A stretch of 64,000 nucleotides of DNA from Crocodylus rhombifer (lineage: Eukaryota; Chordata; Crocodylia; Crocodylidae), in assembly GCA_038503035.1 (NCBI GenBank), contig JAVSML010021644.1, forward strand, positions 199,272 to 263,271, given 5' to 3'. This document shows positions 44,487 to 54,884 of the stretch, in pieces. The stretch's first letter is position 1; each line of letters opens with the position of its first letter. A model generated the notes under the pieces. That model had not been told where the DNA came from and made no database searches. It saw only the letters and a list, made by a program, of their open reading frames with translations. The position numbers and the translations under genes are program-made.

Positions 44487-44879
44487 TTTAAAAAAAAAGT
44501 CTTTCTTGACACTTTTCATACCAGACTGAATGATAATATTTTAAACAAATGATAATGTCCAATCTACATGACCTTTACTTGTGTTACAGCCATCTTTAAG
44601 CTGAACTGGAACTCAACATGAGAAGTAGCCTAGGGATTTTATTAGAGAGATTCAGAGAGGCAGAAAGCTACTCTGTGTGGGTACAGTCAGCGGAATTGGA
44701 CCCTGACCAGCTAAGAAATATGCCCTTTCTCATTATGCCTGGGGTGGTGCTCAGACAGCAAGTGGATTAAGGACAGCTCCCTGCAGTTATCTACTGCAGA
44801 GCTGCTCCTGCTGCTGCTGGCTACCCGGCTTTAACAGGCAGCTGGATTATTTTGCTTTTCCTTCCTAGAAAGCCGTTTC
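44487..44879. other. Unassigned DNA
   Basis: No repeat or gene recognised. It leads into the CpG-enriched segment. Confidence 0.4.
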
Positions 44880-45290
44880 TAGGAGAAAACACTTTGTAGG
44901 CTGTGGCACCTCCACCTCTCTCTGGAATTCTTTGCAGACACAGGCAGTTGTCTCTTTCCGACAACTGCCAGGTGCTGGGGCTAATTTTTCATTCAGGGAT
45001 TCCCGAGCCAGTGACATCACGGGAAGAGTCTCTCCCTTCACTTCCTCGGTTTGTGCAGGGGAGGGCACTCGCCCTCTCTGAGAGCGAAGGCTGCCGAGTG
45101 GAGTGGGGGATGGGGAAAGCAGGGAGTTTCCAGGGAAACACTGTAGCAGATGGCCTGGTCTCCTGACAAATAGTGACACATCTGTAGCTTGACTGGTGGG
45201 CAGGTTATTTTTGGAAATCTCTGCTCTCCTTGGCCAGCTAGTGTTTCTCTCTTCTAGACCACTTTCTTCTTGTTCACCTTTCACAGGGAC
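44880..45290. promoter_or_regulatory. Candidate regulatory or exon segment (CpG-enriched, non-repeat)
   Basis: I see no repeat signature here. CpG is denser than around it (CCCGAG, TCACGGG, CCTCGG, CTCGCCC, GAGCGAAGG and GCCGAG within about 110 bases, 45000-45100). Motif-like words are GTGACATCACGG (CRE-like), CACTTCCTC (ETS-like) and TTTCCAGGGAAAC (STAT-like dyad). A 139-codon minus frame (44865-45284) spans it but matches no family I know. All motif readings are inference; this could be an enhancer, an alternative promoter, an unrecognised exon or nothing. Confidence 0.25.
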
Positions 45291-45837
45291 CTAGGGCTTT
45301 GTAGCTTTGATTGCAGGGGGACCAATCATTACTCAGATAATGCTATTTTCTATTTCACACTGCTGGCACCCTGCATCAAATTATGCTCCACAAGCTGCTG
45401 GGATGATACTGAATACAGAAGTAAATGTTGCCACGGCAACAAGAATGACAAGTACTCCATTTCTAGCAGATACTTCATAACCTGAGGTATCACCTTTGCA
45501 CCCCTTAGAGCAGCTGCCGATGACAAGGTCCAGGCATGGCTACCCAGATGTGACAAGACCTGGGTTCAGCCTATTGGTACTTTGGCAGAACAAAATCAAA
45601 CCACCAGTATGTACTACATATCCACGTTGTGCATTTCACACCACAGTCTAGCTAGATGGGAAATGCCTGTCACAAAAAAGCCAGGTCCTAGCCTACATAG
45701 CTGCATAGGTAGGTTGATTTCTTCCTCCCACCCCTCCACTTCCACACCTATTCCAGCTGCCTCAATCTTTTCTGCAGGTTCATGGGTGGAAGCAAGTGAT
45801 GTGTGCCCAGGTTGCTAGCAGTGATAAAGACCACAAG
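45291..45837. other. Unassigned DNA
   Basis: No repeat or gene recognised. Confidence 0.4.
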
Positions 45838-47165
45838 AAACATAAGAAGTGCCATACTGGGTCAGATCAATGGTCTATATAACCCTATATCCTGTCTTAG
45901 GTGGTCCACCACCCCATCCTCACATTCCACCCCGACACCAAGTAGCAGGACATCCTCAGCAAAGATGAGGGTCCCCAGTGGATAAGCATATACTCCAGCC
46001 TAATCCTGTAAGCCACTGGGCACCTCAATTGGTGTTCCACCACAGAGTCATCGCCATAGTCATGTATCTGGCATGGTTTATGGACAACCCTGACACCTGC
46101 CTCTTCTGCAAGCAAAAGGAGGCCCTAGCCCATGCCTACCTGGAGCATGCCAGGCTGCAGCCCCTTCACCACCTCCTCAGAATCTCCTCCTGAGGTTCTG
46201 ACTGCAGTTCTCCCCACACCTTTTCATTTATGCACTCCCCATATGCATCCCCACCTAATCCCAGGATTTCCTGCTCAGCCTCCTCCCAGCCCTAGACAAG
46301 CTTGCCATCTATCTGTCCAGGAAGGAGGCTCTGTTCAAGAGGACACTGGGGACTCTGGGGCCACTTTCCTGTCCCTTCTTCATTCATGTCTCCAGGCAGA
46401 GTTTCACTGGGCAGTGTCCACTGGCTCCTTGGACTCGTTCACGGGCCAGTGGTCACTGTCTGGTATACTCTGCTCATTGCCCCCCTTTGGTTCACTCCTT
46501 TTTAACCCATAACCTTCACTCCCATCTCTATTTTGTTCTTTTCTTGCCTCAAGTAATCAGTGATATGCCCTTAATTGCCCCCATCACCAATGGGGACTTG
46601 TAGCTCTAGTTGGTGGGCCATGTCACAGTATGGCATATCAAAAGGCCTATCTCAGATAAATGCTTTAAAGGGAGAGCAGTGAACTGGATACATCCATAGT
46701 GATCTATCCCTATTCATTACCCTCCCTGGTATCCACCATTGTTGGTCTAGAGATGCCAGAGGAAACACCTCCTACTGTTGTGCTCAATGGCTATTACCAG
46801 TTCTTCATCCATGAATCTGCCTAGTCCCTTTTTCAACTTAGCTATGCTATCTACACGTCCTGTGACAATGAATCCCATGATAACTACACGCTGTAAAAAA
46901 GGTACGTTCTTCTGTTAGTTTTAAACTTGTCACCTACTAATTGCAATGGGCATCCCCTAATCCTAATATTCTGGGACACTGCAAATAACAACTGCCTGTC
47001 TGCTTTGTCCACACCCTTCATGATTTTATAGACCTCTATCATATCCCCCTTCAGTCTTCTCATTCCGAACTGAAGAGTACTAGCCTTTTTAGTCTCTCCT
47101 GGTATGCAACTTCTCTATGCCCCCATCATTTTGTTTGCCTTTCTCTGTACCTTTTCCAATGAGAG
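45838..47165 (-). mobile_element. CR1/L3-like LINE 3' region, minus strand, split
   Basis: The inverted 3' end AAGAAGTGCCATACTGGGTC with AGATCAATGGTCTATATAAC and CCTGTCTTAG occupies 45838-45903. The rest of the 3' part resumes at about 46675: GATCTATCCCTATTCATTAC, GCAATGGGCATCCCCTAATC, CATGATTTTATAGACCTC, TATCATATCCCCCTTCAG, TTTTTAGTCTCTCCTGGTATG and CTTTCTCTGTACCTTTTCC. This is the familiar inverted order for this LINE type. The intervening 770 bp are foreign. No intact frame remains. Confidence 0.85.
45904..46674 (+). mobile_element. LINE ORF2 C-terminal fragment inserted in CR1/L3
   Basis: Readable text on the plus strand: VYLAWFMDNPDTCLFCKQK, then EALAHAYLEHARLQPLHHLL, with a C-x2-C ... 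H-x4-H-like spacing (TCLFC, AHAYLEH) as in C-terminal zinc motifs of several LINE clades. Further on, EFHWAVSTGSLDSFTGQW, then SLSGILCSLPPFGSLLF. The family is not resolved. Ends and target duplication are unclear. Frames differ between pieces, so it is dead. Confidence 0.55.
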
Positions 47166-49308
47166 TAGTGAGGGGATGGGCAGGGCCAAGAATGTGTTCC
47201 TCCCCCATTCTAAGGAAACCACCCCAAAAAGATACCATAATTTGTGTTTGTACAGGCCACCAGCAAATTAACCCATTCTCCACTGCCAGGAATGAGGAGT
47301 GAAGCACACCACTCAGGTCTCCATTCCTGTTCTAATCTGGAGATAGTGCAAGAGCAAGATTCTGCTCCAACCCACCTAGACAGGTTGTGACAAGTCAGAA
47401 TCTAACTTTAAAAGGACAGATGACTGCAAAACCTGAAAACAAGATGAAGATTGTAAGTGATTTGCTTGTGTGCACCACAGTACGTCACTGCTGTTTTGTG
47501 AAGACTACAATATTTAGTTAAAACAGTTAGGAAATGTTTTTGGAAGTAACTGTTAGTTTGAAAACAGTGTGAACTGCAGACTTAGCAAATTGTTTGTTCA
47601 CATTTTGAAACTAAAAAAAGTTTAAATTTTGTTCATAGTTCTAGTTAAATACTATTTTCAGTTCAAATAATCATAAATACTCTTTCAAACAATCTGTTAG
47701 TTTAATAAATAGTTTTTGGTACATTTATACTGCTGTCGCCAGTTCCATTTTGTTCATGCGGGTAGATTAACGAGTTACCCCATAAGAACAACAATGGTTA
47801 CGGTTTCATGAGAACAGATGAGGGATAAATATCTTTAAAATCCCACTCCTGAACTCCCTCTGCTCTTGGTAGTTGAAGATCTGAAGCATGCAGTGCCTCC
47901 AGGCACAGGTCCAGAATGCACAAGCCTAGCTAGCTGAGAAGCGTGAAATGGAAAAACCTGCAGTGTTAGAGTTTCTTTGACAAAAGTCCCCATCACAATA
48001 GTTATACCTTTAAAAACTGCTCTCTGTGAGCCTAACAGAGTGAGGACAGTTCTCCCCAAGTACCAAGTAAAGAACGCATAAATGAGCCCATGTAACAGCT
48101 CTCCCAGGAGTGAGATAAACCTACCTCCTGGAAGCAAGAGAAACTGTGCTCTAGTTATCTTCTGCTGCTTTTGACTCACACCGCTGTTCTGCCTTTTCCA
48201 AGAGATTCATAGCTACTTTTTGTGTCTGATAACCCAAACATGAAGTAGCTCTTGCACATCCCTACCCATGAGAGTATTCATGCTGCAATTAACATATGTG
48301 CTTGAGAAAGTAACTGGTATTCATTTGAATATGGGCTGCAGTTAGTCCTTGTAAGTCTGCTCTTAATCCTTTCAAACTCAAAAGCATATATTCCACTGAC
48401 TGCTGTCAATACAGTATAGAGTCCTCTCTGGGTAGGTAGGTTATTGTGTGCCACCACCCAGGACAGCCCAAAGCTCATCCTACTTCCCCTTATTCTGGAC
48501 CCCAGGTTCCAAACCTGAAGTACAATGGTGAGGCCACCCCAGGGTTAAACATAGTAGGTGCTCTCAAGCATACCAGAGATCAGTCTCAAGAGAGGCTGCA
48601 GAGGGCCACTCTGGAATGTCTTGAGTGGCTGTACTTGTGGGTTTGGAGCATGCATGCAGAAGTAGGTGGGCAGAGTGCACACGGGAAAGTCCTAGCCAGA
48701 ACACACTGACATGGTGGTGTAGACAGGCCCCTTGTTTACACTGGACCAAATTCCATTCCCATCTATCAGGCATGTGAGTGTGATTTTATTCCTCCCTGCT
48801 CAAGTCCTTGAAAAACAGTCAGTGTAAAAGGTGGGTGGGTCCCCTTCCTCTTTGCTGCTTCTTGTGATTCAGTTTTAAGAGGCAGATAACAATGTGTTAC
48901 AAAGGAGAGGCAATAATGGATTTTCAGGACTTGAACAGGGTGCAGTGGAATCAGAATTATGGATGTAAGTCCCCTAAGATGCCTAATACATACATACAAT
49001 AGAATCTGGCTCACTATATCACGGTGATATATTGGCAGGGGAAATCTACAAGTATTTGCAAGCTTCTCCACTTTATACATAAAAGGCTGTATAAGCCATG
49101 GATTTTTTACTTTATGGATAAACATGAATCAAAGCAAAATTATGGACAACTTCTGATACTTCATCCTTCTACCTGACTTATATGGAATTTCAATTGTGCA
49201 AAAATTTGTCATCCTGATTTGGAGGAGGAAAACATGTTGAAATATCAGAATTTTCCACTGGCTGCATGTGATGGATTTTGCTTAACTCATTTTATCCCCC
49301 GAGACTAG
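47166..49308. other. Unassigned, with a MITE-end word
   Basis: No gene recognised in 2.1 kb. GGTGGTGTAGACAGGCCCC near 48714 resembles the inner end of a GTCTACA-type MITE, but no partner end was identified. Confidence 0.4.
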
Positions 49309-49525
49309 GGACAAACATTACACATAAGTTGGTTTAAGTTATCAGAAACTGGTTTAAACTTGTAACAGAACAGACATTCAGTGCACATAAACCAGTATGA
49401 AAATGGCAGAAACCGGTTTGAGATAAACCTGCTGGAATGTAGTATCAGACTTAACTGATTTGGGTCAAACTGGTTTATGCAATGTCTGTTGTCTGTCCCA
49501 GATCCCTTCCTGGTTTAAGTTAAAT
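49309..49525. repeat. Clustered CTGGTTTAA/TTAAACCAG words
   Basis: Within about 200 bases: GTTGGTTTAAGTTATC, AACTGGTTTAAACTTG, ATAAACCAGTATG, AAACCGGTTTGAG, AACTGGTTTATGC and CTGGTTTAAGTTAAATC, in both orientations. A further AACTGGTTCAGC is at 50127. This is probably an internally palindromic DNA element reaching towards 50200, but I could not define its ends. Confidence 0.45.
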
Positions 49526-50263
49526 CAGACTCCCCGCCCCCATTCCAGATGCTTTGCAGCTCTGGGTGGGCCTCTCTGCTCCAGAGAGCTGGGCTGGCCC
49601 CTCCCTCTACTCTCTGGCTAGAGGTCCAGTAGAGACTGCAGGCACAGCAGGGCCTGCCTCCCCCACCTCCCTCGCAGCTCAAGCAAGGATTTCCCCATCC
49701 CCTCTCCCACAGCACAGACTGTAGCCACCATGTGGTACGCTAGCTAATGCTGAGAGGTGTCTGTGTAAGCCAGATAGGACAAAGACAGACAGGACAGTGT
49801 CCACTTAGGGTTTTTTGCAGCTAACCAAGAGGTAGCTGGTAATGTCCCTCCATTCCTTCCTTAGAAAAAGTTGAACTAATAAGAGAGGCTTTTGTTTTCT
49901 TGATGGGCTGACAAATGCTTCTGCTGCAGTGGTCAGGAGCAGCGATGGTGGGGGGAACTCCTCCCTAATCAGAGCATCCTGCTGGGGCCTGGCCATGCCC
50001 CCCCCCCTCAGCTAAGCACTATGGAAGGGAAAGGAGGGTTCTCTAGTGCCCCCCAACTTCTAGCCTGAGCCACTGCAGGCATGTGCCAGCATTTCTTCAG
50101 TCCAGGGGGGCTGTCTGTACGGTTACAAACTGGTTCAGCCTAGCCAGGTTAGACTAACCTGAAAAGATTGAAACAATTCAGGCTCAGGCTTTTTTTGAAA
50201 CCTAGCTTTAAAGAGGTTGCATCCTAAAAAAACAAGACACAGGAGTGGAAGAGGCCTTTGGGA
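49526..50263. other. GC-rich unassigned sequence
   Basis: C-rich and purine-rich patches (49540-49720), then ordinary DNA. No gene recognised. It may be the interior of the same unclassified element as 49309-49525. Confidence 0.35.
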
Positions 50264-50651
50264 TAGTTTCATAGTTGGTAGGGTTGGAAGGAACCTGAGC
50301 AGATCATCAAGTCTGACCCCCTGCCATGGGCAGAAAAGAATGCTGGGGTCAAATGACCCCAGCTAGGTGATTATCCAGCCTCCTTCTGAAGACCCCCAGG
50401 ATAGGAGCAAGCACCAATTCCCTTGGAAGTTGGTTCCAGATCCTAGCTGCCTTGACTGTGAAGTAGTGCTTCCTGATATCTAGCCTTCACCTACTCTCAG
50501 TCAACTTGTGGCTGTTATTCTTAGTTACTCCTGGTAGTGCTCAGGGTAACAGGGACTCTCCTGTTTCCTGCTGGTCCTCCCCGGTAAGTTTATAGACAGC
50601 CAGCAGATCCCCTATCAGCCTTCTCTTGTGGAGGCTAAACAGGTTCTCCTC

Positions 50652-50897
50652 TTAGGGCCTGCCCTGCTGCCCCCTGACCATGTGAGTGGCCCTCCTCTGG
50701 ACCCTCTCAATGCTGTCCACATCCCTCCTGAAGTGCAGCGCTCGGAACTGGATGCAGTACTCCAGCTGTGGCCTGACCAACGTTGCCTGGGGGGGGAGGA
50801 TCACCTCCTTGGACCTGCTCATGATGCATCTGTGGATGCATGACAAGGTGCAGTTAGCCTTACTGACCGCATCTTTGCATTGGCGGCCCATGTTCAT
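50652..50897 (-). pseudogene. CR1 ORF2 fragment after the RT domain
   Basis: Readable CR1 phrases: KANCTLSCIHRCIMSRSKEV, ILPPQATLVRPQLEYCIQF, ALHFRRDVDSIERVQRRAT. They match the region between the RT palm and the C-terminus ([25 protein letters not shown]). It is separated from the upstream RT piece by a frame change. Confidence 0.92.
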
Positions 50898-50993
50898 CTT
50901 GAAATCAGTAATGACTCCAAGATCCTTTTCTGCCTCTGTGCTGACTAGAAGGGAGTTCCCTAGCCTGTAGGTATGCTGCTGGTTCTTTCTCCC

Positions 50994-51272
50994 TCAGTGC
51001 AATACCTTGCAATTAACAGTATTGAATTCCATTCTATTCTCATCTGCCCACCCTTGTAACCTGTCCAGATCTAGTTGTAACCTGTCTCTCCCTTCTAGCG
51101 TGCCCACCTCTCCCCACATCTTAGTATCATCCACCAATTTAAACAAGGTGCTTTTCACCCCCTCGTCCAAGTCACTGATGAAGATGTTGAATAGTGAGGG
51201 CCTGAAGACCGAGCCCTGGGGGACCCCACTGCCTATGTCCCTCCAGGTCAAAAATGACCTGTCCTCCACCAC
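50994..51272 (-). pseudogene. CR1 reverse transcriptase palm fragment
   Basis: Contains RT motifs in order: DIGSGVPQGSVFRPSLFNI, FISDLDEGVKS and FKLVDDTKMWG, where VDD is the catalytic pair position (usually FADD or YADD), then LQLDLDRLQGWADENRMEF. Catalytic Asp residues are kept in this piece, but the fragment stands alone in its frame. Confidence 0.95.
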
Positions 51273-51340
51273 TCTCTGGGTGCAACTCTCCAGTCAATTT
51301 GTGACCCATCTGACTGTGTAGGCATCGATGCCACAGTCAT

Positions 51341-51652
51341 CTAATTTTTTAATGAGAATGGGGTGAGAGACAGTGTAAAAGGCCTTTCTAAAGTCCAGAA
51401 GACTATGTCCACCGTGACACCTGCATCTAAGGATTTTGTGAGCTGGTCATAGAAGGCAACCAGGTTGGTATGACAGGACCTGCCCCCAGTGAACCCATAT
51501 TGGTTGCCCCTAAGCATGATCTCCCTTGCTGGTCTCTCGCAGATGTGTTCCTGGATAATTTTCTCAAAGAGCTTCCTCAGGACTGAGGTAAGACTAACGT
51601 GCCAAAAGTTACCTGGGTCCTTCTTCCTCCCCTTTTTGAAAATGGGGACCAC
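51341..51652 (-). pseudogene. CR1 reverse transcriptase N-terminal fragment
   Basis: Shows VPIFKKGRKKDPGNFWHVSL, TSVLRKLFEKIIQEHI, GNQYGFTGGRSCHTNLVAFY and DQLTKSLDAGVTVDIVF. The expected FLDFQKAFD catalytic box is replaced by WTLERPFT because the frame shifts there, so the first catalytic Asp is lost in this frame. The next RT motifs continue in the piece at 50994-51272. Confidence 0.94.
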
Positions 51653-51705
51653 ATTGGCCCTTTTCCAGTCCCTGTTGGTTAAAAGCCATCTTCTGATTAC
51701 CAGCC

Positions 51706-52971
51706 TAAATTAATTTTTGGCAAATTCAAGACAAAAAGATGGGAACAGGAAAAAAGACACAAACAGTGAAATGACTTTTCAAGTCACTGAGCCTGTTTTC
51801 AAAGCTCCACTCAGCATTCACAATGCTGGCAGCTCCAAAGAAATACAGATAATCCAGTGTTGCCATGTACTGGGTGGTGTAGCAGGCTGGAGCTAAAGCC
51901 ATGCATCAAAGATCTATCCACATGCTTAACTTCAAGCATGTGAGTAGTACCATGGAATTGATGATACTTTACCACTTTAAGGCATATTCATAAGTCTTTA
52001 CAAAATCCAAACCATAACTTGCATTATGGGGCAAACCCTGACTTACCAGTGGAACTACTTTGTTGGTTTTGATATATCTACTCATTTTGCTGTAGAAGGT
52101 CATGCTTCTTAAATAAATGGAGATTTGTGTTTTGGAATGAAATTTGTTTTTTTAGCAGCAAAGGCTGCCATTTTCCATTGGGCCTCTGACAGACATCCCT
52201 TTCTGCAAGTGCAATCTGTACCTGCAAAAGCTGCACTTGCATTTTCTGCATGTTATCCATTGGAGGAGCCAAGTTTTGCAGGTGCAGGTGCCTCCTGTAA
52301 TCAGAGGTGCCCTCATCCAAACCTCTCTAGGCCAAAATACTTAATGCAATCTTTTTGTTTATAAAAAAAAATTTCAGTAGACTTAGCATTCAGATTGATA
52401 TAGTGAATGGAAAACCAAGTCTATTTACAGAGAGACTTCTTGATGCAGTACCAGCAGGAATGATGCATCTGTTACTATAAATACATCCCATGATTAATTC
52501 ATGGCATCACTCTTTTTGCAAAGGGCAGTGTGTGCAGGTAAACTTGATAACACACAGCCACATCTTATCTCTCCGTCAAAATGTCTGTGGGCTTTTGAAA
52601 GAGCTGATAGTAAATATGGATCTAACAAATAATATGTTCAATATTATATGCTAGCCTATGTTGAGAGCAAAGGATGAATTCACAGTGCTTTGGTTTTAGG
52701 GCTGCATTGCCACAGATTTTCCCCCTCAGGGATTAGGTTCAAAATGACTTGAGATGGTCCATGAACAACACAACTCTTGGAGTCAATATATATTATTTTT
52801 CATTGTGGCCAGATAAAAAAGGAAATGGGACAATGATAAATCGAAGCTTTATTTCTTAGGCATCCAGTTCAGCAAAACATTTACACATAGATGCAAAACT
52901 TTTGTTGGATAAGGAAGGACTGTCAAGATTCACAAAAAGACTTAGAACATGCAACACTCAGGGTTGTAATA
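51706..52971. other. Unassigned, with one old remnant
   Basis: Near 51915-51945, CACATGCTTAACTTCAAGCATGTGAG is a short palindromic piece of the 'cttaagcac' repeat. At 52195-52295, CTGCAAGTGCAATC, CTGCACTTGC and GCAGGTGCAGGTGCC repeat loosely. No gene was recognised. Confidence 0.4.
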
Positions 52972-53200
52972 CAGGTACTCCCCACTTAACGTCGTCCCGG
53001 TTAACATTGTTTTGTTATTACATTGCTGATCTATTAGAAAACATACTCATTTAAAGTCACACAATATTCGGCTGTAATGTTGTTTGACTGCTGCCTGCTA
53101 GTGGGTAACTACTGTGATGTAATTTGATTTGCTTAAAGTCATTTCACTTAAGGTCGCATTTTTCAAGATCATAACTACGACGTTCAGCGAGGAGTAGCTG
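52972..53200. mobile_element. Tigger/pogo-like MITE, family 2
   Basis: Left end CAGGTACTCCCCACTTAACG; the reverse complement of the right end is CAGCTACTCCTCGCTGAACG; TA on both sides (52970-52971, 53201-53202). Inner parts GTCGTCCCGGTTAAC and TAACTACGACGTT extend the inverted similarity. 229 bp, non-coding. Confidence 0.9.
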
Positions 53201-53691
53201 TACCTAACTTTCAGGCATTTATAACTGCGCCCACACTATAAGGATGTTTGATGAGAGTGTTATCATTAAAGTGGTGCTACATTCGTCTATATACAAAACC
53301 ACTCTTTGGCTAGATGTTAACATATACTGAAGCCAATTGCACCAAACTACCAGATTATGTTTTTATGTTGGCATTTATCAGGTTGAGAGTCACATGTGGC
53401 AAGTGTTTTTACTGGACTGAGATTTGAGGAAAACAATGGAGAAAGGCATTCTTTGGAGGTACTTTATAGCCATTCAGAAACACTGTGACTCACCTATTTA
53501 TCTAATACAAAGAAGGTGTGTTATAATTAATTCTGAACTAACTTTTAAAGTTGTTCACTCATCTTGTTAACATTTATACTCTCTGGCCAACCCTCGTTTG
53601 AAGTAGCAAGCATCTGTATCATAAACACACCCAAATGATTTTTTGAAAATTCCACCACTTTATCAATTCCCAACACTGGTGAAAGGTCTCT
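53201..53691. other. Unassigned AT-rich DNA
   Basis: No repeat or gene recognised. Confidence 0.4.
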
Positions 53692-53860
53692 GTGTCCTGG
53701 CCTAGTGAGTCAGGCACTGAAATGGGAACTGGAAGAGTTGGATTCGATTCTCAGTTCTGCCACTTGGGCACTCCTGAAAAACCCACCCATGATCCGTGCA
53801 AGACATCTAAACACAATATGAGCTCCTCTCTTTGTCAGCCTTAAAATGAGATAGTCTATG
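53692..53860 (+). mobile_element. MIR-like SINE, plus strand
   Basis: CTGGCCTAGTGAGTCAGGC, GAGTTGGATTCGATTCTCAG (box-B-like GATTCGATTC) and TTCTGCCACTTGGGCACTCC, then AAAATGAGATAGTC follow MIR order (agtggttaagagc, ggttcgaatccc, gctctgccactt, then cctgtaaaatggg). The core is diverged. Confidence 0.7.
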
Positions 53861-53918
53861 AGGAGGCTACTCGAAGAAAGGCATAGGGACAATATTGTCT
53901 TTCCAATGCTTCTTTATA

Positions 53919-54213
53919 CAGGAAACCCTCACTATTCACGGGTTCAGCATTCACGGTTTCAAATATTCGCAACCTGCATTTTAAATGCACTTTATACAGG
54001 AGCTCCTCGGGAGCTCTGCGCTTGCTGTTGTTGGGCTCCCAGAGCTGCTACTGCACTCCCACTGCCGCCACTAGAGCCATGCCCCCACCAGCCGCCGGGG
54101 GCTCTGCATTCATGAACACAAACTGTGTTCATGAATGCAGTACCTTATCTGTGGATTTTGCCATTTGCAGGGAATAGGAAAATGTATCCCCCGCAAATGG
54201 TGAGGGCCACCTG
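53919..54213. mobile_element. Tigger/pogo-like MITE, family 3, with perfect inner hairpin
   Basis: Left end CAGGAAACCCTCACTATTCACG; the reverse complement of the right end is CAGGTGGCCCTCACCATTTGCG. Flanked by TA on the left and CA on the right (one change). Inside, 54104-54140 is a perfect hairpin: 17-bp arms (CTGCATTCATGAACACA) around a 3-nt loop. 295 bp, GC-rich middle, non-coding. Confidence 0.87.
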
Positions 54214-54330
54214 CATGTCATTTGCTTATTAGCAACCAAATCTTTCTCTGGGCAACTAGGTCAAAAATGTCAGGGGTTACACCAGCAGGGGGAGGTGGGG
54301 AGGAAGGGAGGAGGGAGACAAGACAAGAAA

Positions 54331-54578
54331 TAACAGCCTTAAATTGCAAGAAGGGAAAATTAGGTGGGATATTAGGAGGAACTGTTCTACTATGAGGGCA
54401 GATAAGCAAAGGAGCAGGTGCCTACAGTAGTTGCAGAGTCTCCATTACCGGCAGCTTTTAAGAGAAGTCTAGACAAGATCTGTTGATTAAATGGTTTAGA
54501 CAGGAGTGACCCTACCCTGAGAAGAGGGTTGGACTAAAGGACCAACCTGAGGACCCTATTAGCCCTATTTACCTATGA
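54331..54578 (+). mobile_element. CR1 3' end, plus strand, tail split by insertion
   Basis: TAACAGCCTTAAATTGCAAG, then GGTGGGATATTAGGAGGAAC, AGTCTCCATTACCGGCAGC, TTTTAAGAGAAGTCTAGACAAG, GGTTTAGACAGGAGTGACC and GGACCAACCTGAGGACCC is CR1 or a close relative. The tail starts ACCTATGA and continues after the insertion as ACCTATGATTCTGTGAT at 54877. Confidence 0.88.
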
Positions 54579-54876
54579 CAGGGGTTGTGAAGCAGGGGTA
54601 TGCATACCCCTGGGGGTACCTGAGGAGGCCCTAGGGGGTACACATGGGTGGGCAGAGATGGAGCGCTGCCACCCACCACTCTTTGCTGCTGCTTCCCAGG
54701 AGTAGTGCAGGGGCAAAGGCAGCAGCGCCCCTCTGTGAGCCACGCAGGCACCTCCTGGCCAACTGGACGTGGTGGGGGGAAGCTCACACACAGTGGCCAC
54801 CGCCACTACCCACCAGCTCATGCTGCCGCCACTCTGTACCCAGCTGCACACCCCTTCCTCCCCCCCACATTCAGCC
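54579..54876. mobile_element. hAT-like insertion in the CR1 tail
   Basis: Both flanks are ACCTATGA (54571-54578 and 54877-54884), an exact 8-bp match, and together with the CR1 tail on either side they show that this block was inserted. The start CAGGGGTTGTGAAGCAGGGG with TATGCATACCCCTGGGGGTAC is a known-looking hAT MITE opening. The right end is not a good inverted copy, so it may be altered. ACCTATGA is also part of the tail repeat, which weakens the duplication as proof. Confidence 0.65.
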
Positions 54877-54884
54877 ACCTATGA

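Larger units (their letters stand above)
50264..51705 (-). mobile_element. CR1 LINE, minus strand, 1.4 kb
   Basis: The inverted 3' end starts at 50264 (TAGTTTCATAGTTGGTAGGG), then CTGGGGTCAAATGACCCCAG marks the 3' UTR, followed by the ORF2 C-terminus, the thumb region and the RT palm up to about 51705. It is the same subfamily as 17233-17696. The element is 5'-truncated within the RT domain; frames are split in at least three pieces, so it is inactive. It is the best-preserved LINE in the window. Confidence 0.95.

Noticed and set aside
44865..45284. 139-codon minus frame as a protein gene
   Set aside because: No recognised domain or splice pattern; kept only as part of a possible regulatory or exon segment and not called as CDS.
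53728..53770. tRNA-like box B (GGATTCGATTC)
   Set aside because: The surrounding order fits a MIR-type SINE; no cloverleaf or acceptor stem could be built.
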